This document shows positions 6,477-13,176 of a stretch of DNA of 20,489 nt, piece after piece; within the stretch, counting starts at the first letter, position 1, and each line of letters opens with the position of its first letter. Where the stretch lies: the NCBI GenBank assembly GCA_027068725.1, contig JAMOMD010000467.1, positions 1 to 20,489 of the forward strand. The letters are read 5' to 3'. The DNA comes from Thermoproteales archaeon (GTDB taxonomy: Archaea; Thermoproteota; Thermoprotei; Thermoproteales; Thermocladiaceae). The translations under genes and the position numbers were made by a program. The notes under the pieces are model-generated. The model searched no databases and was not told the DNA's origin. It saw only the letters and a list, made by a program, of their open reading frames with translations.

Positions 6477-8978
6477 CTAGTCCACGTAACTCACCTTAAC
6501 TCTTCGGTCACCATCAATGCGCTCAATCTCGATCAGCTCAACTGGAACATTCTTTGAACGTGCCTCCTGCACTATCTGATCAATGAACTCACGACTCTGC
6601 GATGTTATGACTAGCTGACTGACCAGCCTCTCAGTTATTAGCCTAGTTATTAGACTAGCAAACGCCTTCCTAACCTCAACATCTACGTAAGGTATTGGCT
6701 CATCCATTATTAGGAAGCTCACGTTGTGACTAGCGACTGAGTACACAGACAACATGAATGCTAGAGCAAGAGTTAGTCTCTGACCATCGCTCATTCTTGA
6801 TATTGGGACTTTTCTGCCGCCTCTCCTTATGCCATATAGAACGTACTCACTTACTAGAACTCCAAGGCGCTCGCGTGTACTTATCTCTATGCTTGCTCCC
6901 GTGAGATCAGGATGAGGATATATCATTCTGAAGTACTGATCAACAAGTGATCGTGTGCGCTCGATCATTCTCTCTCTAAGATCCTTCTGTATTTTCCTCA
7001 GGACATTCCTAATCGTGTTAAGTTTCTTGTAGAGATCTTCAAGCTTGTAGACTCTGTTCCTGAGCTCCTCAACAGTCTCAACAGGAATCGAGCTGAGAAT
7101 CTGCTCAAGCCTAGAAGCCTCAACACTAAGCGCGTTTAGCCTCTCGCGAGTCTGCTCAAGTCTTCTAGAGACTTCAGAAATCTCTTCCTCTAGACGAGAA
7201 GCACGAGAGAGATCAAAGCCCTGAGCACGAAGCTTCTGTTCAAGCTCCTTTTCCTCACGTAAGAGCTCTCTATACCTCTTGATCTTCTTCAAAAGCGTTA
7301 GTGCTTCATCAACCTTGTCTAATCTACTTCTAACTTCATCAATTAGAAATCTAAGTACCTGAGCACGCTTCTCAAGAAACCTTCTATTCTTATCAATGTT
7401 CTCAAGCTTTGCAACAACTCTACTATAGTTCTCTCTCAACATTTTCAACTTTGTATAGAGTTCCTCATACTCACTAACAATAGGCTTGAGACTTTCCATC
7501 TTTGCTAACACTTGCTCAAGCTCAGTAATCCTGCGTCTAGCATTCTCTATCTCATCAAGAACCTTCCTATGCCTCTCCCTCAGCTCCTCAATTCTTCTCT
7601 TCGCCTCCTCCCTATCCTTATCACTAAGCTCTCTACCACACACAGGACAAGTGTCTAGCCGTCCTGAAGCAATTGCCTGTAGTATAGTTATGATAGCAGA
7701 GACAACACCTACATCACTCGTAGTCTTCTCCACGAGCTCTCTAAGACGCTCAAGCTCGCTTCTGATAGCCTCAGGCTGACCATACTTATTCTCCAGCTCC
7801 TGATACTCCCTAAACTGACTTTCCAGCTCTCTAAGTCTTCTCTCAATATTCCTTATCTCACTACTAAGTCGCTCAGCCTCTACCTTAAGCTCCTCATGAG
7901 CCTTAGCAAGATTCTCCTTCTCTTCATCAAATCTCGATAAAGCATCTTCAAGACGCTTCAAAATATCATAAATTTTCAGCGCAGCTTCTTCCAAGTTCTG
8001 AGAGGTTATAGAAAGCTTGGCAAGCTCCTCAGCTTCCTTAGAGAAAAGCAACTCCTCTAATTTAGAAACTAGAAAACTCCTAATAAGATCAAGCTCAATC
8101 TTTATTGAAGTTTCAGAAACGTCACTCTCCTTACCACTTATCTCCTCTTCAAGTTTCTCACGCTCACTCCTAATTTGAAGATACTTAATGTATACATTCT
8201 CAAGATCCCTCAAAGACTTAAGAATACTATTTCTCTCCTCAATAAGCTTAGCATACTTCTTCTGAAGCTCCTCTTCAAGTTTCTTCAATTCTTCTATCTC
8301 CCTCTTTATTCTATCAAGTGCTCTACGCGCTTCCTCAACAGACCCATACCTTGATATTATCTCAGGAAGCTCCTTATAGGCAGATAACTTACTCTTCTCT
8401 TGCTCAAGTATCTCTTCTACTTTTCTGATTGGTATCGACTTGTATATATTTTCAAGTATATCTATGCCAAATAGCTTATCAATAGTCAAGCTTCTTCTCG
8501 TTGATGTACCATAGACAAGTCCTTCGAGAACTCTATGAGTTACTAGAATAAACCTCGAGAAATCTTCCTCGTCTAGTCTAAGTATTTCAGTAATGATATC
8601 TGTCACATCTCTAACAGTAGAGGCAACCTTCTTGCCTCCAATAACTAGCTCGACCTGATGCTCTCTGGCAGAATCACCAACTCTCTTAAGTGCACGCATG
8701 ACACGAAGCTGCTCACCCGTGTCCTCTCTTACTAGTGTCAACGTTACACGTGCCTCGGACTCCTCCTCATTTATCAGATCTGCGAGCTTTGCTATTCTCT
8801 CCTTAATCTCAAGCTGCTTACCGTATAGTGCATACTCTATTGCTTGGACTATGCTTGATTTTCCAGCACCTACAGGTCCGTAGATTGCTACTATTGGCCT
8901 ATCGAAAGGTATGCTAACTTTTCCACGAAATCCTCGGAAATTGATAATTTCGAGACTCTGTAACCTGTACTTGGTCAT
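6477..8978 (-). CDS. Arcadin-4, Rad50/SMC-like ATPase with zinc hook
   Basis: Arcadin-4 is the Rad50/SMC-like member of the crenactin cluster. The 833-residue protein has Walker A GPVGAGKSS (34-42), two long coiled-coil arms (roughly 180-430 and 455-690) meeting at a CPVC zinc hook (C444, C447), an ABC signature reading MSDGQ (729-733), and Walker B ending MDEP (758-761). The hook should let two molecules join at their coil tips. An isolated reading would say Rad50, but true archaeal Rad50 sits with mre11, herA and nurA, none of which are here. The ATG at 8978 overlaps the arcadin-3 stop (ATGA, 8975-8978), making this the last gene of the Arcade operon. Confidence 0.88.
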   Translation of the reverse strand: MTKYRLQSLEIINFRGFRGKVSIPFDRPIVAIYGPVGAGKSSIVQAIEYALYGKQLEIKERIAKLADLINEEESEARVTLTLVREDTGEQLRVMRALKRVGDSAREHQVELVIGGKKVASTVRDVTDIITEILRLDEEDFSRFILVTHRVLEGLVYGTSTRRSLTIDKLFGIDILENIYKSIPIRKVEEILEQEKSKLSAYKELPEIISRYGSVEEARRALDRIKREIEELKKLEEELQKKYAKLIEERNSILKSLRDLENVYIKYLQIRSEREKLEEEISGKESDVSETSIKIELDLIRSFLVSKLEELLFSKEAEELAKLSITSQNLEEAALKIYDILKRLEDALSRFDEEKENLAKAHEELKVEAERLSSEIRNIERRLRELESQFREYQELENKYGQPEAIRSELERLRELVEKTTSDVGVVSAIITILQAIASGRLDTCPVCGRELSDKDREEAKRRIEELRERHRKVLDEIENARRRITELEQVLAKMESLKPIVSEYEELYTKLKMLRENYSRVVAKLENIDKNRRFLEKRAQVLRFLIDEVRSRLDKVDEALTLLKKIKRYRELLREEKELEQKLRAQGFDLSRASRLEEEISEVSRRLEQTRERLNALSVEASRLEQILSSIPVETVEELRNRVYKLEDLYKKLNTIRNVLRKIQKDLRERMIERTRSLVDQYFRMIYPHPDLTGASIEISTRERLGVLVSEYVLYGIRRGGRKVPISRMSDGQRLTLALAFMLSVYSVASHNVSFLIMDEPIPYVDVEVRKAFASLITRLITERLVSQLVITSQSREFIDQIVQEARSKNVPVELIEIERIDGDRRVKVSYVD

Positions 8979-9154
8979 TCTTCCTTGATCTCTATGCCAA
9001 TCTCCTTAAGTAAACCATACACTAAGTCACGCACCTTCTTCTGACCACCCTGCTTATATGCCTGATATAGCTGTTCTGCAAGTCTGTAAGTATCCTCGTC
9101 AGGTATCTCTCTTCTAAGAAGCTCAAGAACAATCTTATCAATTTCAGTACTCAT
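8975..9154 (-). CDS. Arcadin-3, small crenactin-cluster protein (59 aa)
   Basis: An uninterrupted 59-codon frame fills the space between arcadin-2 and arcadin-4 exactly. Its ATG overlaps the arcadin-2 stop (ATGA, 9151-9154) and its TGA overlaps the arcadin-4 start (ATGA, 8975-8978). The product begins MSTEIDKIVLELLRREIPDE and continues through 'YRLAEQLYQAYKQGG' and 'VRDLVYGLLKEIGIEIKEE'. It appears wholly helical, soluble and charged, perhaps three short helices. The Arcade cluster described in Pyrobaculum calidifontis has four arcadins, and position and size make this the arcadin-3 counterpart. Its molecular role is unknown; an adaptor to crenactin or arcadin-4 is a guess. Confidence 0.85.
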   Translation of the reverse strand: MSTEIDKIVLELLRREIPDEDTYRLAEQLYQAYKQGGQKKVRDLVYGLLKEIGIEIKEE

Positions 9155-9930
9155 CTCTCGCTAGCCTTCTTAGCAAGTATTTGAACCCATGGATTATCAC
9201 GCAAGAAATCAGGCACACCCTCACTAGGCGTAGCTCCTGCTTCCTGTACCGCCTCCTCAACCATGACAGGCTTTGCCTGCGGTTTCTCAGCAGGACTTAC
9301 AGTAGCACCAGTCTGAATACTTGTCTTAAGTCTCTCTATCTCTAGCTTTAGTCTATCAACAACGTTCCACAGACTATTCAACTCCTCTTTCAGCTCCTTC
9401 CCAATTCCGGATGTCGTAACCTTTGACTCGAGCTGACGTACTCTATCCTCAAGTGCCGAGATTCTTGTCTCAAGTATACGAATTTCCTGTATAATTTTCG
9501 ATAGCTGTTCATTAACTATCTCAGCTATTACTGGTCTAAGCCTATCAATACTCTCTATATCTACGACCTTTCTAATTCTTATAGCAGGGCTCGGAAGAAC
9601 CTCCACAACTGTTCCTTTTTCAAAATCAATACCAAGCACACCTATAGAGAGTTTTTTCAATAGTTTCCCATCTAGAAGATGCACATATTCACTCTGTAGT
9701 GCTACATATACTTTATTGAAATTGTTTCTATCTTTTGCAAGTTCCATTAATGTTGAGTTAAGTCTATCAACATCTGGAAAATCTTCGAAAAGTACAAGCT
9801 TTATGAGTACAGTATTGTCTCCCTCTCTTGCAAGAATCTCGTCTTCTCTAACGTCCTCTATTACTATGCCTCTCTCTCGTGCCCAAGATCTGACTATGGA
9901 TAGTGCCTGTTCCTGAATTAGTGAAGACAC
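9151..9930 (-). CDS. Arcadin-2, crenactin-binding coiled-coil protein
   Basis: In P. calidifontis, arcadin-2 binds crenactin monomers through a short C-terminal helix and depolymerises filaments, and was reported mostly between segregated nucleoids. This 259-residue homologue has a globular N-terminal domain (1-125, which resembles a nuclease-like alpha/beta domain in its strand pattern, uncertain), a coiled coil at about 128-205, a flexible Pro/Ala/Thr linker, and a terminal amphipathic segment 'PDFLRDNPWVQILAKKASER' that fits the crenactin-binding helix. The start is GTG at 9930, 49 nt after the crenactin stop, with no convincing Shine-Dalgarno. Its stop overlaps the arcadin-3 start. Confidence 0.88.
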   Translation of the reverse strand: MSSLIQEQALSIVRSWARERGIVIEDVREDEILAREGDNTVLIKLVLFEDFPDVDRLNSTLMELAKDRNNFNKVYVALQSEYVHLLDGKLLKKLSIGVLGIDFEKGTVVEVLPSPAIRIRKVVDIESIDRLRPVIAEIVNEQLSKIIQEIRILETRISALEDRVRQLESKVTTSGIGKELKEELNSLWNVVDRLKLEIERLKTSIQTGATVSPAEKPQAKPVMVEEAVQEAGATPSEGVPDFLRDNPWVQILAKKASER

Positions 9931-9979
9931 GAGTCTCAGGATAGTGTGCTAGTGTGGAGGTGTTAACCCTATCGATAAC

Positions 9980-11290
9980 TCACTTCCAGGTGTACCATCC
10001 CTCTTTGTACTTCTCGTTCCATTTCACGGTAGTGGGTAGTGCATAGCCGTAGATTATTGCTCCTCTCCATACGCTGAACTGCGGGTCCTTAACCATCCTG
10101 ACATTGAGCTTCTCAGCTAGGTCAGGTAGCTTCTCTGCCACCATTATTCTTATCTTCTCGGTGCTCGTGACAGCAACGTCTTCTAATCCAGGAGGTACAG
10201 ACCAGTTGAACGCTCCTCCGCTCAGGATTATTGTTCCAATGATCTTCTCCTGAATTTCGACTGGCGTCTTCTTTACGCTCATTATCAGTGCTTCTGCAAG
10301 ATCCATCTCTCCGTAGAACACCATATCGCCAACAACGACGTCCTCTATGACGAGTCTACCCGTCTGTATGTAGCTTGCGAACTCCTCATGCTTTGGATTG
10401 AATATTATCTCGCCAATCAGGAACCTCATCCAGGAATGCTCAACAAGCTCTATCTCTACAAGTGGCCCAATCTTCACTTTGACGGCAAATCTCTTCGGAT
10501 TCTCTCTAGCCTTCCTAATTGCCTCCTTGAGGTCTCTTGGCACTAGGCCTATCTGTCTCTTGACTGTCTCAACAACGTACTCGTCCTTCGCAAGATCGCC
10601 GTAGCCCGCATCTTTCAGGATCTCTCTTGTTATGGCATTAGCTTCTGCTCCTCCTCTGTTAAGTGCTACAATGCCCTCTCTAATTGGGCCGTAGCTTATT
10701 GGCACGACCTGTATATTGCCATGCCCAGCCTCAATGACCGAGCACGTGACTGCCTTCTCTGCTATTGCCACCGCGAAAGGCTGGTCAACTATCGTTACTG
10801 CTGCTATGAGCTTGCCCTCAAACTCCTCATCGACCTCTCTATGTATCTCTATCATTCTCTCTCGCATGTAGTCTGGCGCTAGTGCACTAAGTGCAATGAC
10901 CACGTAGTATCCTCTGAAGTCTGGCTGATTAGCAGCCTCAGGATAGAACTGCTGAAAGCCAAAGCGAACAAGCTCCTTGACTATCTTCCACGCATCCTCG
11001 TCATCTCTCCTGATTATTCCATCCTTGAGCGGCTGCTTGAGGTTTCTTGCCGCTTCCCTTATTGAGCTCAGGTACTTAGACACATCGTCCCCTACGACTA
11101 CTCCTCTCTCGAGTACTGACTTGGGTATCAGCATCTTTATGCTTTCAGGAAGATCGCGAAGTATCAAGCCGCGGCTAGGTATCATCCTAGGCTTGTCGCC
11201 TAGCGTTATAGGTCCATACTTGAAGTAGCCTGTGCCAAAGTCCTCTGCGTATGTGTATCTCAGCTTGTACCTTGACTCGTCCGTAAGCAT
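9980..11290 (-). CDS. Crenactin (archaeal actin)
   Basis: Crenactin is the closest well-studied archaeal filament-forming relative of actin among Thermoproteales and forms helical cytoskeletal structures. The 436-residue protein has the actin ATPase pattern: phosphate-1 loop DFGTG (17-21), phosphate-2 loop EAGHGN (187-192), and the adenosine motif 'IILSGGAFNWSVPPGLE' near residue 365. Phosphate-2 opens with Glu where conventional actins have Asp. The inserted, crenactin-specific stretches keep the length above actin's usual 375 residues. The ATG lies 2 nt after the arcadin-1 stop with GAGGT four bases upstream, so an internal Shine-Dalgarno is used. It is the second gene of the operon. Confidence 0.95.
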   Translation of the reverse strand: MLTDESRYKLRYTYAEDFGTGYFKYGPITLGDKPRMIPSRGLILRDLPESIKMLIPKSVLERGVVVGDDVSKYLSSIREAARNLKQPLKDGIIRRDDEDAWKIVKELVRFGFQQFYPEAANQPDFRGYYVVIALSALAPDYMRERMIEIHREVDEEFEGKLIAAVTIVDQPFAVAIAEKAVTCSVIEAGHGNIQVVPISYGPIREGIVALNRGGAEANAITREILKDAGYGDLAKDEYVVETVKRQIGLVPRDLKEAIRKARENPKRFAVKVKIGPLVEIELVEHSWMRFLIGEIIFNPKHEEFASYIQTGRLVIEDVVVGDMVFYGEMDLAEALIMSVKKTPVEIQEKIIGTIILSGGAFNWSVPPGLEDVAVTSTEKIRIMVAEKLPDLAEKLNVRMVKDPQFSVWRGAIIYGYALPTTVKWNEKYKEGWYTWK

Positions 11291-11292
11291 TC

Positions 11293-11655
11293 TTACCTCA
11301 GCACGTACTTGACGATTACATATTCTTTACTGAGCATTATGTACTTCTCGTCTCCCCAGTCGCAGATCTTCATGTTCTTCACGTACTCCCCAATCTTCGG
11401 GTCAGTCTCCCCTAGCTTAGCTATGCCATCTTTAACTAGGTCAACTACCTGTCCAAGAATGTCCTTCGAGTATACCTCTAGGTAGAGCACGTAGTGGTAC
11501 TTCGCGCCATTGTCGATGACTATCTTCTTGACCTTATCCTGAAATTGCTTAGCTACGACATCACCTATGCAGGAGAGGAACTGTCGGACAGCCTTGGTCT
11601 CGCTAGACTTATCGATGTTCTTCAGACATTCGTCAACGGTGTTTCCAGTCTGCAT
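11293..11655 (-). CDS. Arcadin-1
   Basis: This 120-residue soluble protein is encoded directly upstream of crenactin, the place occupied by arcadin-1 in the Pyrobaculum Arcade cluster; size agrees. Predicted secondary structure is mixed: N-terminal helices ('TVDECLKNIDKSSETKAVRQFLSCIGDVVAKQFQDKVKK'), central strands ('YHYVLYLEVYS'), a helix and a final strand ('YVIVKYVLR'). Arcadin-1 was reported to form helical structures like crenactin in P. calidifontis; the biochemical activity is not known to me. The ATG is fixed by a TATA box about 28 nt upstream, so this first gene of the operon is leaderless whereas crenactin after it has a Shine-Dalgarno. Confidence 0.85.
   Translation of the reverse strand: MQTGNTVDECLKNIDKSSETKAVRQFLSCIGDVVAKQFQDKVKKIVIDNGAKYHYVLYLEVYSKDILGQVVDLVKDGIAKLGETDPKIGEYVKNMKICDWGDEKYIMLSKEYVIVKYVLR
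11295..11299 (-). promoter_or_regulatory. Shine-Dalgarno of crenactin
   Basis: Minus-strand GAGGT is complementary to the 3' end of archaeal 16S rRNA and lies 4 nt before the crenactin ATG, touching the arcadin-1 stop codon. It supports this start and internal initiation in the operon. Confidence 0.6.
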
Positions 11656-11677
11656 CTAGCTAGAGAGCAGTGGTAAT

Positions 11678-11688
11678 ACTTTAAAAGT
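11678..11688. promoter_or_regulatory. Symmetric TATA-like element shared by arcadin-1 and alba
   Basis: ACTTTAAAAGT is almost a perfect palindrome in a gap of only 66 bp. On the minus strand its centre is 28 nt from the arcadin-1 ATG (leaderless mRNA). On the plus strand it is 39 nt from the alba ATG, giving a leader of about 14 nt that contains GGTG (11711-11714) seven bases before alba. I see no second TATA box in the gap, so one element may serve both directions. Confidence 0.55.
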
Positions 11689-11721
11689 CGTACCAACTGC
11701 ACTCAGTCTCGGTGCATATAC

Positions 11722-12006
11722 ATGGCAGCGCCAGAAGCAGTAATACTAGTTGGTAGAAAGCCAGCAACAAACTACGTAATCGCAACAGTAATGCAGTTCA
11801 ATGCTGGAAGCAAGAGAGTGATCCTGAAGGCAAGAGGATCAGCAATCGCAAGAGCAGTAGCAACAGCAGTAATGGTAAGAGACAGATTCATGCCAGGACT
11901 AGTCGAGATAAAGGAGGTAAAGCTAATGAGCGACAAGATACAGGCACAGGGAGGTAAGGAGAGATACGTAGCAGCAATCGAGATAGTACTCGAGAAGAAG
12001 TCGTAA
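11722..12006 (+). CDS. albA: Alba chromatin protein
   Basis: Alba is an abundant dimeric DNA/RNA-binding protein that coats archaeal chromatin. The 94-residue sequence has the family hallmarks: 'ILVGRKPATNYVIATVMQFN' with the basic R12-K13 that bind the DNA minor groove, 'VILKARGSAIARAVATAVMVRDRF' for the dimer helix, and the C-terminal strand 'YVAAIEIVLEKK'. The message is unusually purine-rich, with Ala, Val, Thr and Ile codons mostly A-ending, unlike the neighbouring genes; this probably reflects high expression rather than transfer. A GGTG Shine-Dalgarno lies seven bases before the ATG. A T6 run after the gene (12056-12061) is a likely terminator. Confidence 0.97.
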   Translation: MAAPEAVILVGRKPATNYVIATVMQFNAGSKRVILKARGSAIARAVATAVMVRDRFMPGLVEIKEVKLMSDKIQAQGGKERYVAAIEIVLEKKS

Positions 12007-12055
12007 AACAACAAAATAAAAATAATAAAAAAGCAGAAGAAAAATAACAAAGAAC

Positions 12056-12061
12056 TTTTTT
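12056..12061 (+). terminator. T-run terminator of alba
   Basis: Six consecutive T residues follow an A-rich, unstructured stretch about 50 nt after the alba stop. Archaeal transcripts typically end in such U-runs without a hairpin. Confidence 0.5.
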
Positions 12062-12089
12062 CAAAGAAATCTTTCCAAAAGCTTCCACC

Positions 12090-12099
12090 TTATAAACTC
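12090..12099 (+). promoter_or_regulatory. TATA box of a possible small RNA
   Basis: TTATAAACTC is a good archaeal TATA box with no start codon at the right distance. Transcription would begin near 12119, at the left arm of an inverted repeat. Confidence 0.4.
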
Positions 12100-12117
12100 C
12101 GAGTACAATAACAGATT

Positions 12118-12155
12118 TGTGAAGAACTAGATTCCAACATCTTAAGAACTTCACA
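12118..12155 (+). ncRNA. Candidate structured small RNA
   Basis: TGTGAAG (12118-12124) pairs perfectly with CTTCACA (12149-12155). Inside it AGAT (12129-12132) can pair with ATCT (12139-12142) around the loop TTCCAAC-like hexamer at 12133-12138. The outer stem starts where the upstream TATA box predicts transcription to start, and a U-rich tract follows. It lacks C/D boxes, so it is not a guide RNA of that class. Alternatives are a longer leader of the 123-aa gene or chance pairing in an A/T-rich gap. Confidence 0.3.
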
Positions 12156-12316
12156 TTCCTACCTTATCCCCTCATTCTCCTTTCATTCTTAGTCTTTCTT
12201 CTTTTCTCGTGTACCTCCTCCTTTTACTCCTCATTCTTTCCTCTTCGTGGAAGTTGCCCTAGCTTATGGTATGAAAAATTAAAGCTAGTAATTACTTCCA
12301 AGTAGCGAGTATTGAC

Positions 12317-12688
12317 ATGACTCAGGCAGTTTCATTCAGAGGTTATGTTCTAAGCAAGTCCCTGACGTATGACGCGCTTGGTAACAGGATAGTTAAGATA
12401 GATATTGTTGAGGAGAAGGAGATCCCCGGTCCTGTCATAGCTGGGTCTGACGAAATAACTAGACTTGCACGTGAAGTTATGCCTCTTGTACAACAGTTGC
12501 TTAAGTCTATACCGTTCCCTGGCTTAGGTGGAACTGCAGGTAAGGTTCCTATACCTAGGATAACCCTGTGGTTAACAGAGGATGAGATGGAGATGTTTGG
12601 TAGAGTGGATGTTGGAGACTACGTTGAGGTGAGTATATCAAATGGAAAAATAGAGATTAGGAAAGTGGAACCTGAAGAGACTGGGTAA
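12317..12688 (+). CDS. Hypothetical protein (123 aa)
   Basis: I do not recognise this 123-residue protein. It has no signal peptide and no membrane segment. N-terminal strands (residues 1-32) are followed by a helical centre ('DEITRLAREVMPLVQQLLKSIPF'), a Gly/Pro-rich loop ('PGLGGTAGKVPIP') and C-terminal strands that look like a small beta-barrel ('ITLWLTEDEMEMFGRVDVGDYVEVSISNGKIEIRKV'). Start ATG 12317 is supported by A/T elements at 12277-12283 and 12285-12297, at the distance expected for a very short or absent leader. The gene runs toward rpo6, leaving only 18 bp between the stops. Codon use looks like the neighbours, so the gene is probably real and native. Confidence 0.8.
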   Translation: MTQAVSFRGYVLSKSLTYDALGNRIVKIDIVEEKEIPGPVIAGSDEITRLAREVMPLVQQLLKSIPFPGLGGTAGKVPIPRITLWLTEDEMEMFGRVDVGDYVEVSISNGKIEIRKVEPEETG

Positions 12689-12706
12689 GGAGAAAATAGG
12701 AGAAGT

Positions 12707-13075
12707 TTAGTAGGGAAGACCGAATCCGTACTCTTTCTCTAGTTTCTGTAGGTCCTGTACTTTAATCTCGATCTTTCTTCCAGTTGGTAGTGTTCTAACA
12801 ACAATGAATGGTAGTTTGCCCTGCTTAAGCTCTTCTAGAGCTATTATGACGGGATCTCTTGTGTTCAGCTTAGAAACGTCAATGAGAGGTTTAGCACCCA
12901 TTGCAAGCTGTTTTGCGCGTGCAGCAACAATTCTAGCAATTTCGTACTTAGTAAGTCTCGGTGGATAAGGTAGAAGCTTTTTCTCTAGTGCCTCTATGAG
13001 TTCTTGAATAGACTCGAGTTTTACGTTTTCGAGACTGAATACTTGTACTTTTGATCGTCTAGAAGGGGTCGACAT
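12707..13075 (-). CDS. rpo6: DNA-directed RNA polymerase subunit Rpo6 (RpoK)
   Basis: Rpo6, the counterpart of eukaryotic RPB6 and bacterial omega, clamps the large polymerase subunit and aids assembly. The 122-residue protein contains the diagnostic block 'PRLTKYEIARIVAARAKQLA' directly followed by MGAKPLI, then 'TRDPVIIALEELKQGKLPF' and the C-terminal strand 'VVRTLPTGRKIEIKV'. About 35 N-terminal residues precede the conserved domain, longer than many archaeal homologues. The ATG at 13075 lies 29 nt from a TATA box centre, so the mRNA has almost no leader. Confidence 0.94.
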   Translation of the reverse strand: MSTPSRRSKVQVFSLENVKLESIQELIEALEKKLLPYPPRLTKYEIARIVAARAKQLAMGAKPLIDVSKLNTRDPVIIALEELKQGKLPFIVVRTLPTGRKIEIKVQDLQKLEKEYGFGLPY

Positions 13076-13099
13076 AGAACAGGAAATAGGGAAGTATTA

Positions 13100-13109
13100 C
13101 TTATTAAAG
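13100..13109 (-). promoter_or_regulatory. TATA box of rpo6
   Basis: Minus-strand CTTTAATAAG is centred about 29 nt before the rpo6 ATG. It lies in the 101-bp gap after the thermosome gene. Confidence 0.55.
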
Positions 13110-13176
13110 ATTTCGAAGTTTGTGAGAAATTTTGAACAGGTAAGCTAGTGGGAGATGTTTGTTTTAGCTAATTGTT

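Larger units (their letters stand above)
12007..12316. other. 310-bp intergenic region after alba
   Basis: No protein gene of normal size is supported here. From left to right it holds an A-rich alba 3' tail, a T6 terminator (12056-12061), a clear TATA box (12090-12099), a sequence able to form a hairpin starting at the predicted transcription start (12118-12155), a strongly pyrimidine-rich tract on the plus strand (about 12156-12246), and A/T elements serving as promoter of the 123-aa gene (about 12276-12297). The minus strand of the pyrimidine tract contains a 20-codon basic frame (12172-12234) that I do not regard as established. Confidence 0.7.

Noticed and set aside
6477..8978. Naming this gene rad50
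   Set aside because: Domain layout matches, but the gene is embedded by ATGA overlap in the crenactin operon and lacks mre11, herA and nurA neighbours; arcadin-4 explains both.
11772..12154. Minus-strand frames of 88-92 codons antisense to alba
   Set aside because: They begin in the A/T-rich gap and run through the opposite strand of alba; Phe/Leu/Ser-rich runs come from the purine-rich coding strand.
12172..12234. The 20-codon basic frame as ribosomal protein L41e
   Set aside because: It is basic but has no Trp, includes three Glu, and does not match L41e sequence; a purine-rich strand gives K/R/E codons by default.
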